From contig NZ_BOVJ01000017.1 in the NCBI RefSeq assembly GCF_018403665.1, positions 1-34,573 on the forward strand: 34,573 nucleotides of DNA. The letters are read 5' to 3'. This DNA is from Paenibacillus cisolokensis. GTDB taxonomy: Bacteria > Bacillota > Bacilli > Paenibacillales > Paenibacillaceae. This document shows, one piece after another, positions 8,113 through 16,826 of the stretch (position 1 is the stretch's first letter; the number at the start of each line of letters is the position of its first letter). The notes under the pieces are model-generated. The model was not told the origin of the DNA, ran no database searches, and saw only the letters and a program-made list of their open reading frames with translations. Made by a program: the position numbers and the translations under genes.

Positions 8113-8677
8113 GATTCCCGCCTCCATCCCGTTTCTTTTCCGCATCCGCGCCGTTTCCGTTCCCGGAGCCTTTCATTTTGAAGCGAAAATGGCAGTATCC
8201 GTCTTTAAGCAAATATTTGTCGTGCTCCACTTCAAAATCGGCATTGTACCCCCGGGCAATCGCCGGATCGATCATTTGGCAATACAAGATGCCGTATTCC
8301 TCCATGCCGTCTTTCTTCCATTGATCGCCGAAGGCGCAGCGGGTGAAGCTTTGCTCGATTTCCTGCGGATGATATTCCGTAACGTATTCGAACAGATCGC
8401 TGCGGCCCATATCGTAATTCGGCAAATAGCTGCGGATATCGTTCGGCTGTCCCGCAGCCGCCGCCCTCCGGGCGATATCCCGGCCCCGCTCCTCGCCGAA
8501 GGCGCGCACCCCTTCGCGGATCGCTTCCTTCCCCGCTTCGCCGAAACGGTCCACGACCGATTTGGACAAATGGGCGAACAATTTGGCCATAATCGTATAC
8601 GGATCGACCGGCTCCAGGCTTTCATCGTGATTTAACGTTTTTTGTTGCGGTTTCTTCTCTGCGGAATGTTCCTCCAT
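8102..8677 (-). CDS. L-2-amino-thiazoline-4-carboxylic acid hydrolase family protein
   Basis: The 191-residue protein fits the ATC-hydrolase family, whose founding member opens the thiazoline ring of ATC to carbamoyl-cysteine. Supporting features are FTRCAFGDQWKKDGMEEYG, LYCQMIDPAIARGYNADF (conserved Cys and Asp) and the end motif HDKYLLKDGYCHFRFKMK. ATG 8677 (MEEHSAEKKP) follows GGAGGCTATTATC; the upstream ATG in the ORF has no ribosome binding site. It sits between LivF (105 bases upstream) and the M20 hydrolase (overlapping), in the same operon as a complete amino-acid-type ABC transporter. Many family members act on unknown cyclic substrates, so cysteine production is inference from gene pairing. 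Confidence 0.75.
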   Translation of the reverse strand: MEEHSAEKKPQQKTLNHDESLEPVDPYTIMAKLFAHLSKSVVDRFGEAGKEAIREGVRAFGEERGRDIARRAAAAGQPNDIRSYLPNYDMGRSDLFEYVTEYHPQEIEQSFTRCAFGDQWKKDGMEEYGILYCQMIDPAIARGYNADFEVEHDKYLLKDGYCHFRFKMKGSGNGNGADAEKKRDGGGNHGD

Positions 8678-8782
8678 GATAATAGCCTCCTTGAAAAATT
8701 CTATCAACGCCATGTAACTATATTCGCGTATATTCGCGTCCTAAACCCGTTATTTCCGGAGCGATCAATCTGCTAATTCAAG

Positions 8783-9520
8783 CTATACCGTTGATCCCAA
8801 GTAGACGGATTTGACCACGTCGTTGCTTTTCAATTCCGCGGCGGTGCCCTGCACGACAATGCGGCCCGTTTCCATCACATAACCGCGATGGGCGGCTCCC
8901 AACGCCATTTTGGCGTTTTGCTCCACCAGCAGCACGGATACGCCGTCTTGATTGATTTGCCGAATGGCCGCATAGATTTCCTTGACCACCAGAGGAGCCA
9001 AGCCCATGGACGGTTCGTCCAGCAGCAGCAGCTTGGGTCTGGCCATTAAGGCGCGGGCGATGGCCAGCATTTGCTGCTCGCCTCCGCTCATCGTTCCCGC
9101 CGCCTGCTTTTTCCGCTCCTCCAATCGCGGAAACAACCGGTACATGCGGCGAATGTCCGCCTCGATTTCCGCTTTGTCCCGGCGGACGTAAGCTCCGAGC
9201 CGCAAATTTTCCAGCACCGTCAGATCGGGAAAGATGCCCCGGCCTTCGGGAACCTGGGAAATCCCCAGCCCGACGATGCGATGCGGCGCAAGCTTCGTAA
9301 TATCCGCGCCCGCAAACCGGATCCTGCCCCGCGTATTCGCGACAAGGCCGGAAATACTGCGCAGCGTGGTCGTCTTGCCGGAGCCGTTCGTGCCGATCAG
9401 CGCCACGATTTCGCCGGCCCCGATGTCCAGGTTCAACTGCTTTACGGCTTGAACGGCGCCGTAGCTGACCTGCAGTCCGTCGATTTCCAGAATCTTCCCC
9501 TTGCTCGCACCGTCCGTCAC
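8783..9520 (-). CDS. livF: Branched-chain amino acid type ABC transporter ATP-binding protein LivF
   Basis: One of two ATPases of a HAAT-type importer. Its 245 residues contain Walker A GTNGSGKTT, Q-loop SQVPEGRGIFPDLTV (the LivF hallmark), signature MSGGEQQMLAIARAL, Walker B LLLLDEPSMGLAP and H-loop LVEQNAKMAL. GTG 9520 overlaps the livG stop by four bases (GTGA), showing translational coupling. It is followed by the ATC-hydrolase-like gene, so the transported compound is probably the substrate of that enzyme or of the M20 hydrolase rather than simply leucine. Confidence 0.92.
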   Translation of the reverse strand: MTDGASKGKILEIDGLQVSYGAVQAVKQLNLDIGAGEIVALIGTNGSGKTTTLRSISGLVANTRGRIRFAGADITKLAPHRIVGLGISQVPEGRGIFPDLTVLENLRLGAYVRRDKAEIEADIRRMYRLFPRLEERKKQAAGTMSGGEQQMLAIARALMARPKLLLLDEPSMGLAPLVVKEIYAAIRQINQDGVSVLLVEQNAKMALGAAHRGYVMETGRIVVQGTAAELKSNDVVKSVYLGSTV

Positions 9521-10298
9521 GGCTCATCGACCTCCCCGCCCAGATATGCGTCGATGACGCTCGGGTCCCGCCGAATTTGCTCCGGGCTGCCTTCGGCGAT
9601 TTTCACGCCGTAATTCAGCACGGCAATCCGGTCGGAAATCTCCATGATCATCCCCATGTCATGCTCGATCAAGATCATTTCAATGCGGAACTGCTTGGAC
9701 AATTGCTTGATTTTTGCACCAGCTCCGCTTTTTCCGCGGCATTCATTCCGGCGGCGGGTTCGTCGAGCAGCAGCACTTCGCAGCCGGTCGCAAGCGCTCT
9801 GGCGATTTCCAGCAAACGCTGCTCCCCGTAGGGCAGGCTGCCCGCAAGCGCATCCGGTTTATGCTCCAGGCCGACCATGGCCAGCTTCTCCATGCACTCC
9901 CGCACGATCGCGTCGCGCTTGCGGCGGAGAACCGCTTGCGGTTTGAACACCGCCGCAAATAATCCTTCCCGATTGCACTCGGCATGGGCCACCAGCACGT
10001 TTTCGAGCACGGTCATGTTTTTGATCAGCCGGGTATTTTGAAAGGTTCGCGCCAAGCCCAGACGGGCCCGTTGATAAGGCTTCAGCTTGTTGATTACTTT
10101 ATCCTTGTAGACGATCGTCCCCGAGGTCGGCCGATAGATCCCCGTAAGCAAATTGAAGAGGGTCGTTTTTCCCGCACCGTTCGGGCCGATAATCGCTAAA
10201 ATCTCGCCGCGGCGCACCTTCAGGTCGACCGCGCTCAACGCGGCCAGTCCGCCGAAATTCACCGACACCTGCTTGAGTTCGAGTATGATGTCCGTCAC
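9517..10298 (-). CDS. livG: Branched-chain amino acid type ABC transporter ATP-binding protein LivG, one frameshift
   Basis: The second ATPase of the importer shows Walker A GPNGAGKTT, the LivG-specific ARTFQNTRLIKNMTVLEN Q-loop region, signature LPYGEQRLLEIARAL and Walker B VLLLDEPAAGMN. The printed frame stops early because one A is missing from an A5 run (9711-9715 on plus). Restoring it joins AELVQK to IKQLSKQFRIEMILIEHDMG (H-loop) and gives 260 residues, the usual size. It starts at ATG 10298, overlapping the livM stop by four bases (ATGA). Confidence 0.9.
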
Positions 10299-11254
10299 TT
10301 GCTCTCGCCCTTCCGCACGTTTCCGTAAAAGTTATACCTCCGATGCCCCTCTCCCCAAAACCCGGAGGGCTTGAAAATCATCATGAGCACAATCGCCAGA
10401 CCCAGCAAAATCATCCGGTAATCGCTGACGTATCTTAAAATTTCGGGAGCCGCCACCAAAATCACCGCCCCGAGGACGGAACCGGGCAGGCTTGCCGCTC
10501 CACCCAAAATGACCATCGCCAAAATGTTCACCGAATCCAAATACCGGAAAGCGTCGGGACTGACGAAAGAAATGTAGCTGGCCCAGAACGCGCCCGCCGC
10601 GCCGGCGAAAAATCCCCCGACCGTAAAAGCCAACAGCTTGTAGTAATTCGGCCGGATGCCGATCGACTGTGCCAGCGTCTCGTCCTCGCGGACCGTCAGC
10701 AAACTGAGTCCAACCCCGGAATGAACCAGCCGGTGGATCACGAAATAGGTGATCAGCGCCAGCAGCAAAATCAAATAATAAAACTCCAGCTTCCCGCTGA
10801 ATGTAAATCCGAAGAGCGCAGGGGCGGGAATGCCCGGCAGGCCCATCGGCCCGCGCGTCACATCCACCCAACCGACAAAAATCAGCCGCACGATTTCCCC
10901 GAAGCCCAGGGTGACGATGCCCAAATAGTCCCCCCTTAACCGGATCACGGGACTGCCCAAGATGAAGCCGAACAATCCGGCGATCGCCGCCGATGCGGGA
11001 AGCGCAAGCCAAAAGGACAGGTCGAAGTGCAGCATGAGCAGCGCCGCGGCGTAAGCTCCGATTCCGTAAAAAGCCGCGTGTCCGAGCGCAAATTGCCCGG
11101 CATAACCGATGATCACATTGAGGCTTAGCGATAGTATGGAAAAAATACCGATCATGATGACGACATGCAGCAGATAATCATTGATTAGACGGAGCGCGAT
11201 CGGCATGACGATGGCCAGCGCAGCCGCGGCAACAACGGCCGTTTTCTTTTTCAT
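10295..11254 (-). CDS. livM: Branched-chain amino acid type ABC transporter permease LivM
   Basis: This membrane permease of about 319 residues forms the translocation channel with LivH. Nine or so hydrophobic segments are visible. The family-typical GYAGQFALGHAAFYGIGAYA lies near residue 50, SPVIRLRGDYLGIVTLGFGE near 110, and SIGIRPNYYKLLAFTVGGF near 210. ATG 11254 (MKKKTAVVAAAALA) is preferred over a GTG nine bases upstream because AGGTGAGG precedes it. Its 3' end overlaps livG. It is intact. Confidence 0.92.
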   Translation of the reverse strand: MKKKTAVVAAAALAIVMPIALRLINDYLLHVVIMIGIFSILSLSLNVIIGYAGQFALGHAAFYGIGAYAAALLMLHFDLSFWLALPASAAIAGLFGFILGSPVIRLRGDYLGIVTLGFGEIVRLIFVGWVDVTRGPMGLPGIPAPALFGFTFSGKLEFYYLILLLALITYFVIHRLVHSGVGLSLLTVREDETLAQSIGIRPNYYKLLAFTVGGFFAGAAGAFWASYISFVSPDAFRYLDSVNILAMVILGGAASLPGSVLGAVILVAAPEILRYVSDYRMILLGLAIVLMMIFKPSGFWGEGHRRYNFYGNVRKGESK

Positions 11255-11263
11255 GCCCCTCAC

Positions 11264-12136
11264 CTATACCTTGTTGATCTCTTTGCTGCCAAGAATGCCC
11301 GACGGTTTGACCAGCAGCACGATAATCAAAATGGAAAACGAGATAACGCTTTTGTATTGCGTGGAAATGTACGCGCCGCCGAGCGTTTCGACCAAACCGA
11401 GCAGCACGCCCCCCAGCATCGCCCCCGGGATGTTCCCGATCCCCCCGAGCACCGCGGCCGTAAACGCGTTGATCCCCGCCATATAGCCCATCGTCGGATA
11501 CACGGCATTGTAATAAATGCCGACCATGATCCCGGCGCAGGAAGCCAGCGCCGAACCGATCGCAAACGCCAGGCTGATCATCCGGTTCGTATTGATCCCC
11601 ATCAGCGCGGCGTGGGTCAGGCTCATCGAGGTGGCCCGCATGGCGATCCCCGTCTTCGTCCGTGTCACGAACAGCTGGAGGGCCAGCATCAATACGAAGG
11701 ACAACACCAGAATTAAAATTTGGATCTCCGAAAAGGTAACATTGCCAAACGTATAGGTACGGCTGCCGAAAGCGGTCGGAAAAGGATGCATTTCCGTGCC
11801 CCACAGCTTCTGGGCCAGGCTGACCAGCAGCGTGGACACCCCGAGTGCGCTGATCAGCGGCACGATCCGGTCCGCCATCCGCAGCGGACGGTAGGCCAAC
11901 CTTTCGATCAGGATACCGATTATCGCCGTCGCCGCAGCCGCCAGCAGAAACGCAAGGTATAAAGGAAGCCGGAATTCCTGCATAAAAAAGAGGCCCAAAA
12001 AGCTGCCGATCATAAAAATATCGCCGTGCGCGAAATTGACGATTTTCAAGATCCCGTACACCATCGTGTAGCCGAGGGCGATCAGGGCGTAAATCATGCC
12101 GATCGTCAGTCCGTTGGTCAATTGCTGAAGAAGCAT
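11264..12136 (-). CDS. livH: Branched-chain amino acid type ABC transporter permease LivH
   Basis: The partner permease has 290 residues, beginning MLLQQLTNGLTIGMIYALIA with the family signature LGYTMVYGILKIVNFAHGD. The later GINAFTAAVLGGIGNIPGAM loop is the cytoplasmic coupling region that contacts the ATPase. The start is set by GAAAGGATG a few bases upstream. It follows the binding-protein gene by about 60 bases, and its stop is ten bases from the livM start. Confidence 0.93.
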   Translation of the reverse strand: MLLQQLTNGLTIGMIYALIALGYTMVYGILKIVNFAHGDIFMIGSFLGLFFMQEFRLPLYLAFLLAAAATAIIGILIERLAYRPLRMADRIVPLISALGVSTLLVSLAQKLWGTEMHPFPTAFGSRTYTFGNVTFSEIQILILVLSFVLMLALQLFVTRTKTGIAMRATSMSLTHAALMGINTNRMISLAFAIGSALASCAGIMVGIYYNAVYPTMGYMAGINAFTAAVLGGIGNIPGAMLGGVLLGLVETLGGAYISTQYKSVISFSILIIVLLVKPSGILGSKEINKV

Positions 12137-12197
12137 AACAACATCCTTTCAAAGCCGGTGAGCAGGAAATAGGCTTTCCTGCTCCGGGTCACTTTCA

Positions 12198-13323
12198 TTA
12201 TTGATACAGTTCAAATTGGCCTCCGCGCACGGTCAGCCGCGACGGCACCGTCACAACGTCGCCGTTTTCGTCGAAGCTGATGACTCCGGTGGCGCTTTTG
12301 TAATCCTTTAACGTCTCCAGATAAGTTTTGATGCTTTCCCGATCGGCGCCCTGCTCCTGGATCGCCTTGAGGATGACGGAGGTCGCGACATAAGCGTAGG
12401 CGGCGTACGTATCCGGCTTGCTGCCGTATTTGGCCTGATATTCCTCATTAAACCGGATGGCCTCGGCGTTATCGCCGCCCGGATAGAAGAAGCCGATCAG
12501 CTTGAAGCCTTCGACCGATTCTTTGCCCAGGTCCAGCAGCGCTTCCGAATACAAACTGTCCACGCCGATAAAATCGACGTCCAGGTTCAGCTTCTTGGCC
12601 TGCTGGGCGATCAGGGCGGCTTCATTATAGAAACCGCCGATAAAATGGCGTCCGGCTGCTTGTCCTTAATCTTTGTCAAGACGGTGCTGAAGTCCTGATC
12701 GCCGGGATTATAAGCTTCCGCGGCGACCACTTCAATACCGTTCGCCGGAGCGGACCGCTTATAGACGTCAAGCAGCCCCAGCCCGAAATCGGACTGCTCG
12801 TAAATCAAGGCGACTTTGCCGTAGCCCAGCTCTTTGGACCAGCCTGCGAGGTAATCCGCCTGGAACGCGTCCGTCGTAATGACGCGGAACGTGTATTCCC
12901 CGGCATCCGTAACGCCCGGAGCGCTGGACGACGGCGATACCTGAACGATTTTCGCCTTGTTGTAAACCGGAGCGGTCGCCAAGGTGGCCGAGCTGTTAAA
13001 ATGGCCTACGACGGCCAAAATGCTTTTGTCCGTCACGAACTTGTTGGCCACGTTAACCGCTTCATTCGAATCCCCTTTGTCGTCCTGGATCACGATTTCG
13101 ACCTGCTTGCCGCCGATGCCGCCCGCGCCGTTAATCTGCGCCGCCGCCAGCTCGGCCCCGTTCTTGAAAGCCGTGCCGTATTGCGCCTGCGTGCCGGAGA
13201 TCGGAGCGGCCAGACCGATCCGGATCGTATCACCGCCGGCCGTCGACGCGCCGTTTGCGCCGCATCCGCTTAATACCCCCATAAGCAAACTTGTGATTGC
13301 GAGTGTACTCAACGTTTTTTCAT
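12198..13323 (-). CDS. ABC transporter substrate-binding lipoprotein (Leu/Ile/Val-binding family), two frameshifts
   Basis: This extracellular binding protein starts the transporter operon. ATG 13323 (MKKTLSTLAITSLLMG) follows GAGGGAGAGAACA and encodes a lipoprotein signal ending LSGCGANG. The frame breaks immediately at an A6 run (13315-13320) and again at a T4 run (12642-12645 on plus); one base added at each gives 375 residues. The periplasmic-binding fold type I is clear: IRIGLAAPISGTQAQYGTAF at the mature N-terminus, then NGAGGIGGKQVEIVIQDDKGD, VSPSSSAPGVTDAGEYTFR and LIYEQSDFGLG. After the second shift it continues IGGFYNEAALIAQQAKKLNL. A sigma-A promoter and a perfect 19-bp palindrome lie upstream. 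Confidence 0.88.
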
Positions 13324-13372
13324 TGTTCTCTCCCTCAATTATGAATTAATCCTATGAGTTAAGTATGCTTTA

Positions 13373-13400
13373 ATTATAATGAATCATTTTGAAAAAGCAA
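13373..13400 (-). promoter_or_regulatory. Sigma-A promoter of the transporter/hydrolase operon
   Basis: On the minus strand TTGCTT (13395-13400) and TATAAT (13373-13378) are 16 bases apart, about 50 bases upstream of the binding-protein start. Confidence 0.65.
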
Positions 13401-13425
13401 CAATTATTTTTGTATCGTCGTATTT

Positions 13426-13444
13426 GTTTTGATAATATCAAAAC
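13426..13444. promoter_or_regulatory. Perfect palindrome, candidate IclR-type operator
   Basis: GTTTTGATAATATCAAAAC is a perfect palindrome with nine-base arms around a central A. It lies 26 bases upstream of the -35 of the transporter operon, a position typical for an activator. Assignment to the IclR protein at 5946 is inference; no second copy was found near iclR. Confidence 0.5.
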
Positions 13445-13462
13445 GGATATGGTTTTAAAATC

Positions 13463-13516
13463 AAAAAAGGGTTGTCCCGAAAGCCGTAAAATGGCCGGGA
13501 GCCAACCCCTTTTGCC
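13463..13516 (-). terminator. Terminator of the tRNA-Glu/tRNA-Asp operon
   Basis: On the minus strand GGGTTGGCTCCCG pairs with CGGGACAACCC (one mismatch and a bulge), followed by TTTTTTGATTTT. It lies about 120 bases after tRNA-Asp and also insulates the transporter promoter. Confidence 0.75.
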
Positions 13517-13633
13517 GCATCCGCGAATTTTCCTTGCCTGTCCCCAAAATGCAAAAAGGCTCATAAATCACACAAACGTGATTTACAAGCCTTTCATTCT
13601 TAAAACGATTCGACCGCATATTCAATTGAGAGA

Positions 13634-13710
13634 TGGCGGAGCTGACGGGATTCGAACCCGCGTTCTCCTGCGTGACAGGCAGGCATGTTAGGCCTCTACA
13701 CCACAGCTCC
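13634..13710 (-). tRNA. tRNA-Asp (anticodon GTC)
   Basis: The acceptor stem GGAGCTG/CAGCTCC, anticodon stem CCTGC/GCAGG with loop CTGTCAC, T-loop GTTCGAATC and encoded CCA are all present in 77 nt. It follows tRNA-Glu by ten bases. Confidence 0.97.
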
Positions 13711-13720
13711 CGGCCAAAAT

Positions 13721-13795
13721 TGGTGACCCGTAGGGGATTCGAACCCCTGTTACCTCCGTGAAAGGGAGGTGTCTTAACCCCTTGACCAACGGGCC
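13721..13795 (-). tRNA. tRNA-Glu (anticodon TTC)
   Basis: The acceptor GGCCCGT pairs with ACGGGTC (one G-T wobble). The anticodon stem CCTCC/GGAGG carries the loop CTTTCAC, and the T-loop GTTCGAATC and CCA are encoded. It is the first gene of a two-tRNA operon. Confidence 0.97.
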
Positions 13796-13817
13796 TCATT
13801 TTACCGAACGGAATTTT

Positions 13818-13847
13818 AATATAACATAAGTTTGATAGAGTTGGCAA
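13818..13847 (-). promoter_or_regulatory. Promoter of the tRNA-Glu/tRNA-Asp operon
   Basis: On the minus strand TTGCCA (13842-13847) and TATATT (13818-13823) are separated by 18 bases, about 22 bases before tRNA-Glu. Confidence 0.75.
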
Positions 13848-13936
13848 GCACTTTTTTGCTATTTTTTGTTGACCGCCGATCGGGCCGGCAGTACAATGAG
13901 GTAGCCGCATTCGAGGAAGGGGTTCGAATTAGCAAA

Positions 13937-14853
13937 ATGAAACCGTCATCGCCGTTGCCGGTCCCGCTGTTTCTTCCGCTTCTGGCGGGCATGGCCGCGA
14001 TCTCGTTCGCGCCGATTCTCGTTCGTCTGTCGGACGCGCCCGTTTCCGTGCAAGGGATGTACCGCATGCTGTTTACGATTGCGATCATGCTGCCGCTCGG
14101 GACCGGGCGGCTTCCATCGGCGCGCGCCATTGCCGGCAAAGACTGGCTGCTGCTCGGCGCGGCCGGTTTTTTCTGGCGCTGCATTTCCTGTTATGGATGT
14201 CGTCCCTCAACTATACGTCGATTGCCAGCTCGACGATTATTTTGTCGCTGCAGCCGGTTTTCGTCATGCTGGGCGCCTTGATCGCGTTCAAGGACAAGCC
14301 GAACCGCTTCGCGCTGCTGGGCATGGCGGTCGGGTTAACGGGCGCGATCATCGTCGGAACCGGCGATAAAGGGGCTTCGCATGCCGCCCTGTCCGGCGAC
14401 ATTTTGTCCTTTCTCAGCGTGATCGCCATCGCGGTCAATCTGTTGATTGCGAAGCGCATTTTAACCCGCGTGTCCACGTATTTGTACAATATGATCGTAT
14501 TTGCCATATGCTTGCTGTTCTTCACCGTTTACAATTGGATCATGAACATTCCGATAACAGGCTATGCCGGAAAGGAATGGTTCGTTTTTCTGCTGCTTGC
14601 CGTCGTGCCGACGATGCTCGGCCATATGGTTTTCAACTGGCTGCTGAAATACGTCCAGCCTACGACGATCTCCATGGCGGTGTTCGCCGAGCCGGTCGGC
14701 GCCAGCTTGCTCGGCATGCTGATCTTCAGCGAAATGGTGACGGGCTTCCAGCTGATCGGAGGCGCGTTCGTCATCGCCGGACTGATCGTTTATTTGCGTT
14801 CCGAGCGGCTGGCGGCCGGGCGGGGCAAAAGAGGCACGACGAGCCTGAAATAA
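13937..14853 (+). CDS. EamA/DMT-superfamily transporter, one frameshift
   Basis: This ten-helix inner-membrane exporter of the drug/metabolite transporter superfamily contains two EamA repeats. The first starts LPLLAGMAAISFAPILVRLS and includes LNYTSIASSTIILSLQPVFV. The second starts ALSGDILSFLSVIAIAVNLL and ends GASLLGMLIFSEMVTGFQLI. One T is missing from a T6 run (14167-14172); restoring it joins GAAGFF to LALHFLLWMSSLNYTS and gives 305 residues, the standard length. ATG 13937 is the best aligned start, but its ribosome binding site (AAGGGG) is distant, so an upstream start is possible. Substrate unknown; EamA members export amino acids or related metabolites. Confidence 0.87.
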
Positions 14854-14915
14854 ACGATAAGAGGCGCTCGATCCGGCGGGCATCCGTCCGCCTCTCCCGC
14901 GACGCTATGACGCTA

Positions 14916-15575
14916 TCATGCCGGCTTCAGCCGTTTCAGCACCTGGCTCAGGCTCATCTCGCTCATCGAGGACAAGCGCATGCTGTAATCGTCGAATTCG
15001 AGATGGCGGGTAATCGCGTTCGGCACGATCACGCAGTGAAGTCCGGCTGCGCGCGCGGCTTTCAGACCGTTCAGCGAATCCTCGAAGGCGACCGCTTCGT
15101 CCCCGGATACGCCCAGCGCATCCAACGCTTTAATATAGAGCTCCGGGTCCGGCTTTACTTTGGCGACATGGTCCGCCGTCACAATCGCGTCGAAATACCC
15201 GTACAAGCCGTGCTTCCGAAGGAAAGGCTCGACCCAGCTTCCGGACGAACTGGATGCAAGCCCGATCTTCAGACCGCTCTCTCTGGCGCTTGTCAAATAA
15301 TCGAGCACGCCCGGCCGGATATCCTGCTTCTCCATCAGCTCCCGGTGCTTCCGTTCGCCGATCGCCTGCAGCCGCTTCCTGTCCAATTCGCGCTTCAGCA
15401 GGCGTTCCAGATACTCGTACGGATCGAACGACGAGAACGTCGTGCCGACGCACAGCAGCCATTGATCCAGCGGCAGCTCGCAGCCGTGCTCCTGGTAGAT
15501 TTGGCGAAAAGCTTCATACCAGGGCGTCTCCGTATCGATAATCAGTCCGTCAAAGTCAAACACAATCGCTCTCAT
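14916..15575 (-). CDS. HAD-superfamily hydrolase (beta-phosphoglucomutase/phosphatase-like)
   Basis: The protein has 219 residues. HAD motif I is FDFDGLIIDTE (nucleophile Asp and acid/base Asp), motif II ASSSSGSWVEPFL, motif III the Lys in KVKPDPELY, and motif IV AFEDSLNGLKAARAAGL. A helical C1 cap lies between residues 15 and 80, the arrangement of beta-phosphoglucomutase-like and YhcW-like phosphatases. ATG 15575 follows GAGGAGGCGAGCG. It converges on eamA. The substrate is probably a phosphorylated sugar or metabolite, but the sequence does not say which. Confidence 0.88.
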   Translation of the reverse strand: MRAIVFDFDGLIIDTETPWYEAFRQIYQEHGCELPLDQWLLCVGTTFSSFDPYEYLERLLKRELDRKRLQAIGERKHRELMEKQDIRPGVLDYLTSARESGLKIGLASSSSGSWVEPFLRKHGLYGYFDAIVTADHVAKVKPDPELYIKALDALGVSGDEAVAFEDSLNGLKAARAAGLHCVIVPNAITRHLEFDDYSMRLSSMSEMSLSQVLKRLKPA

Positions 15576-15665
15576 CGCTCGCCTCCTCAACATCCGGGCT
15601 TTCCGTTGCCCGAACGGAAATGCCGTCCGTATACATGTTCTCCGCCGCCCCGTCGAATCCTGCCC

Positions 15666-15735
15666 GGAAGCCGTGAACGGAAGCCTTGCCTGGAAGCCGT
15701 GAACGGAAGCCTTGCCTGGAAGCCTGAACCGAAGT
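15666..15735. repeat. 26-bp tandem repeat, 2.7 copies, built from 13-bp halves
   Basis: Units begin at 15666, 15692 and 15718 (partial), each starting GGAAGCCGTGAACGGAAGCC. Within a unit, the 13-bp word beginning GGAAGCC is itself repeated, so the array is a nested duplication. It lies in the spacer between the divergent HAD and AraC genes. Confidence 0.8.
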
Positions 15736-15866
15736 CTGCGGCCGCCGGCACCGGTCGCGGCAAGAGGCTGCTTTTTCCCCACAGGCGTTCAGCCGGAAGC
15801 GAAAATATGCTATGCTAGGCACATCATGAGTTGTACGGCGGCACGGCAAGCCGGGGAGGATCGGGC

Positions 15867-16673
15867 ATGAAAAGCAGTGCTTTCGATATTCGCAGCTTCA
15901 TCGCGTCGTTCGACGAAACCTGGTACGATGACGGCTTCCATACCAATACGACGCTCGAGATCGAAATCGTGCTGGAAGGACGCGGCATTTTCGAATGGAC
16001 GGAACGGACGCTCCATATCGAATCCGGTCATGTCGTCGTCATTCCTCCGGGCATATCGCACCGGTTCGAAGCCGTCACCAAAGTGCGCTTCGGCGTCATG
16101 CATCTGCAGCGAATGCCGGAGGCGCTGCGCGACATTGCGGACAGGCTGCTGCGAGACTCCGGGACGCCGAAGCTGTATGCGTTGTCCCGGATCGACCGCG
16201 ACCGGTTCGAAATGCTGTTCCGGGAATGGCTGCGCATCTCCTCTTCGACGCTGAAGGATAAAGCGCGGCATTTCGCCGTCTGGACCGAAATGCTGCTGCT
16301 GTTTTTGCACGAGCATTCCAAGACCGATCTGCAGGCGATGACGATCACGAAAGCCGCCGATTATTTGCGCGAAAATTTGCGGCTGAACGTACAGATGGCG
16401 GACCTCGCCGAGCTGGCCGGCATGACCGTATCCGGATTCCGGCGCACGTTCGACAAAATTTACGGCATGAGCCCCAAGCAGTACCAGCAGCAGTGCCGGA
16501 TGCAAGAGGCCAAATGGCTGCTGAGCGCAACCGACAAAGATTTGAACGAAATCGCCGGGCAGGTCGGCTTCCACCGGCTCCATTCGTTCTCCCAATGGTT
16601 CAAATCTGCCGAAGGCATCTCCCCTTCCGTCTGGCGGAAGCGGCAAATCCGGACGAACGACAACATGAAATAA
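15867..16673 (+). CDS. AraC-family transcriptional regulator
   Basis: The 268-residue protein has an N-terminal cupin sensor domain (about 15-100: LEIEIVLEGRGIFEWTERTL, IESGHVVVIPPGISHRFEAV) and a C-terminal pair of helix-turn-helices (170-260: VQMADLAELAGMTVSGFRRT, then MSPKQYQQQCRMQEAKWLLS, DLNEIAGQVGFHRLHSFSQW and EGISPSVWRKRQ). ATG 15867 is placed by GGGGAGGATCGGGC. Such regulators usually control carbohydrate genes; the nearest plus-strand candidates are the dehydrogenase/isomerase pair at 17230-19080, but pseudogene debris lies between. Confidence 0.92.
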   Translation: MKSSAFDIRSFIASFDETWYDDGFHTNTTLEIEIVLEGRGIFEWTERTLHIESGHVVVIPPGISHRFEAVTKVRFGVMHLQRMPEALRDIADRLLRDSGTPKLYALSRIDRDRFEMLFREWLRISSSTLKDKARHFAVWTEMLLLFLHEHSKTDLQAMTITKAADYLRENLRLNVQMADLAELAGMTVSGFRRTFDKIYGMSPKQYQQQCRMQEAKWLLSATDKDLNEIAGQVGFHRLHSFSQWFKSAEGISPSVWRKRQIRTNDNMK

Positions 16674-16714
16674 CCGGCTTCCGGCCGATTCGCCGCTCCA
16701 TCCCCTCCCGCCAT

Positions 16715-16826
16715 CTATGGTGACAATGCGAATTCTTTCAAAAATTGACCGGTATGCGACGACGGATTATGCTCGACAAGAATGACGGTATTCCCGGCGT
16801 CGACCAGCCGGTTCAGCAGCACGAGC
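16715..16826 (-). pseudogene. C-terminal remnant of a UvrA-like ABC protein, with internal deletion
   Basis: The frame LVLLNRLVDAGNTVILVEHN matches the last nucleotide-binding domain of UvrA-like excinuclease paralogues. It then jumps directly to PSSHTGQFLKEF and a stop, which is the normal extreme C-terminus. The roughly 40 residues usually between them (dlGPEGG...GTPEE region) are missing, and everything upstream is gone at the junction with the MerR remnant near 16827. Confidence 0.6.

Noticed and set aside
15662..15735. CRISPR array
   Set aside because: The repeats are directly adjacent without unique spacers and no cas genes are present.
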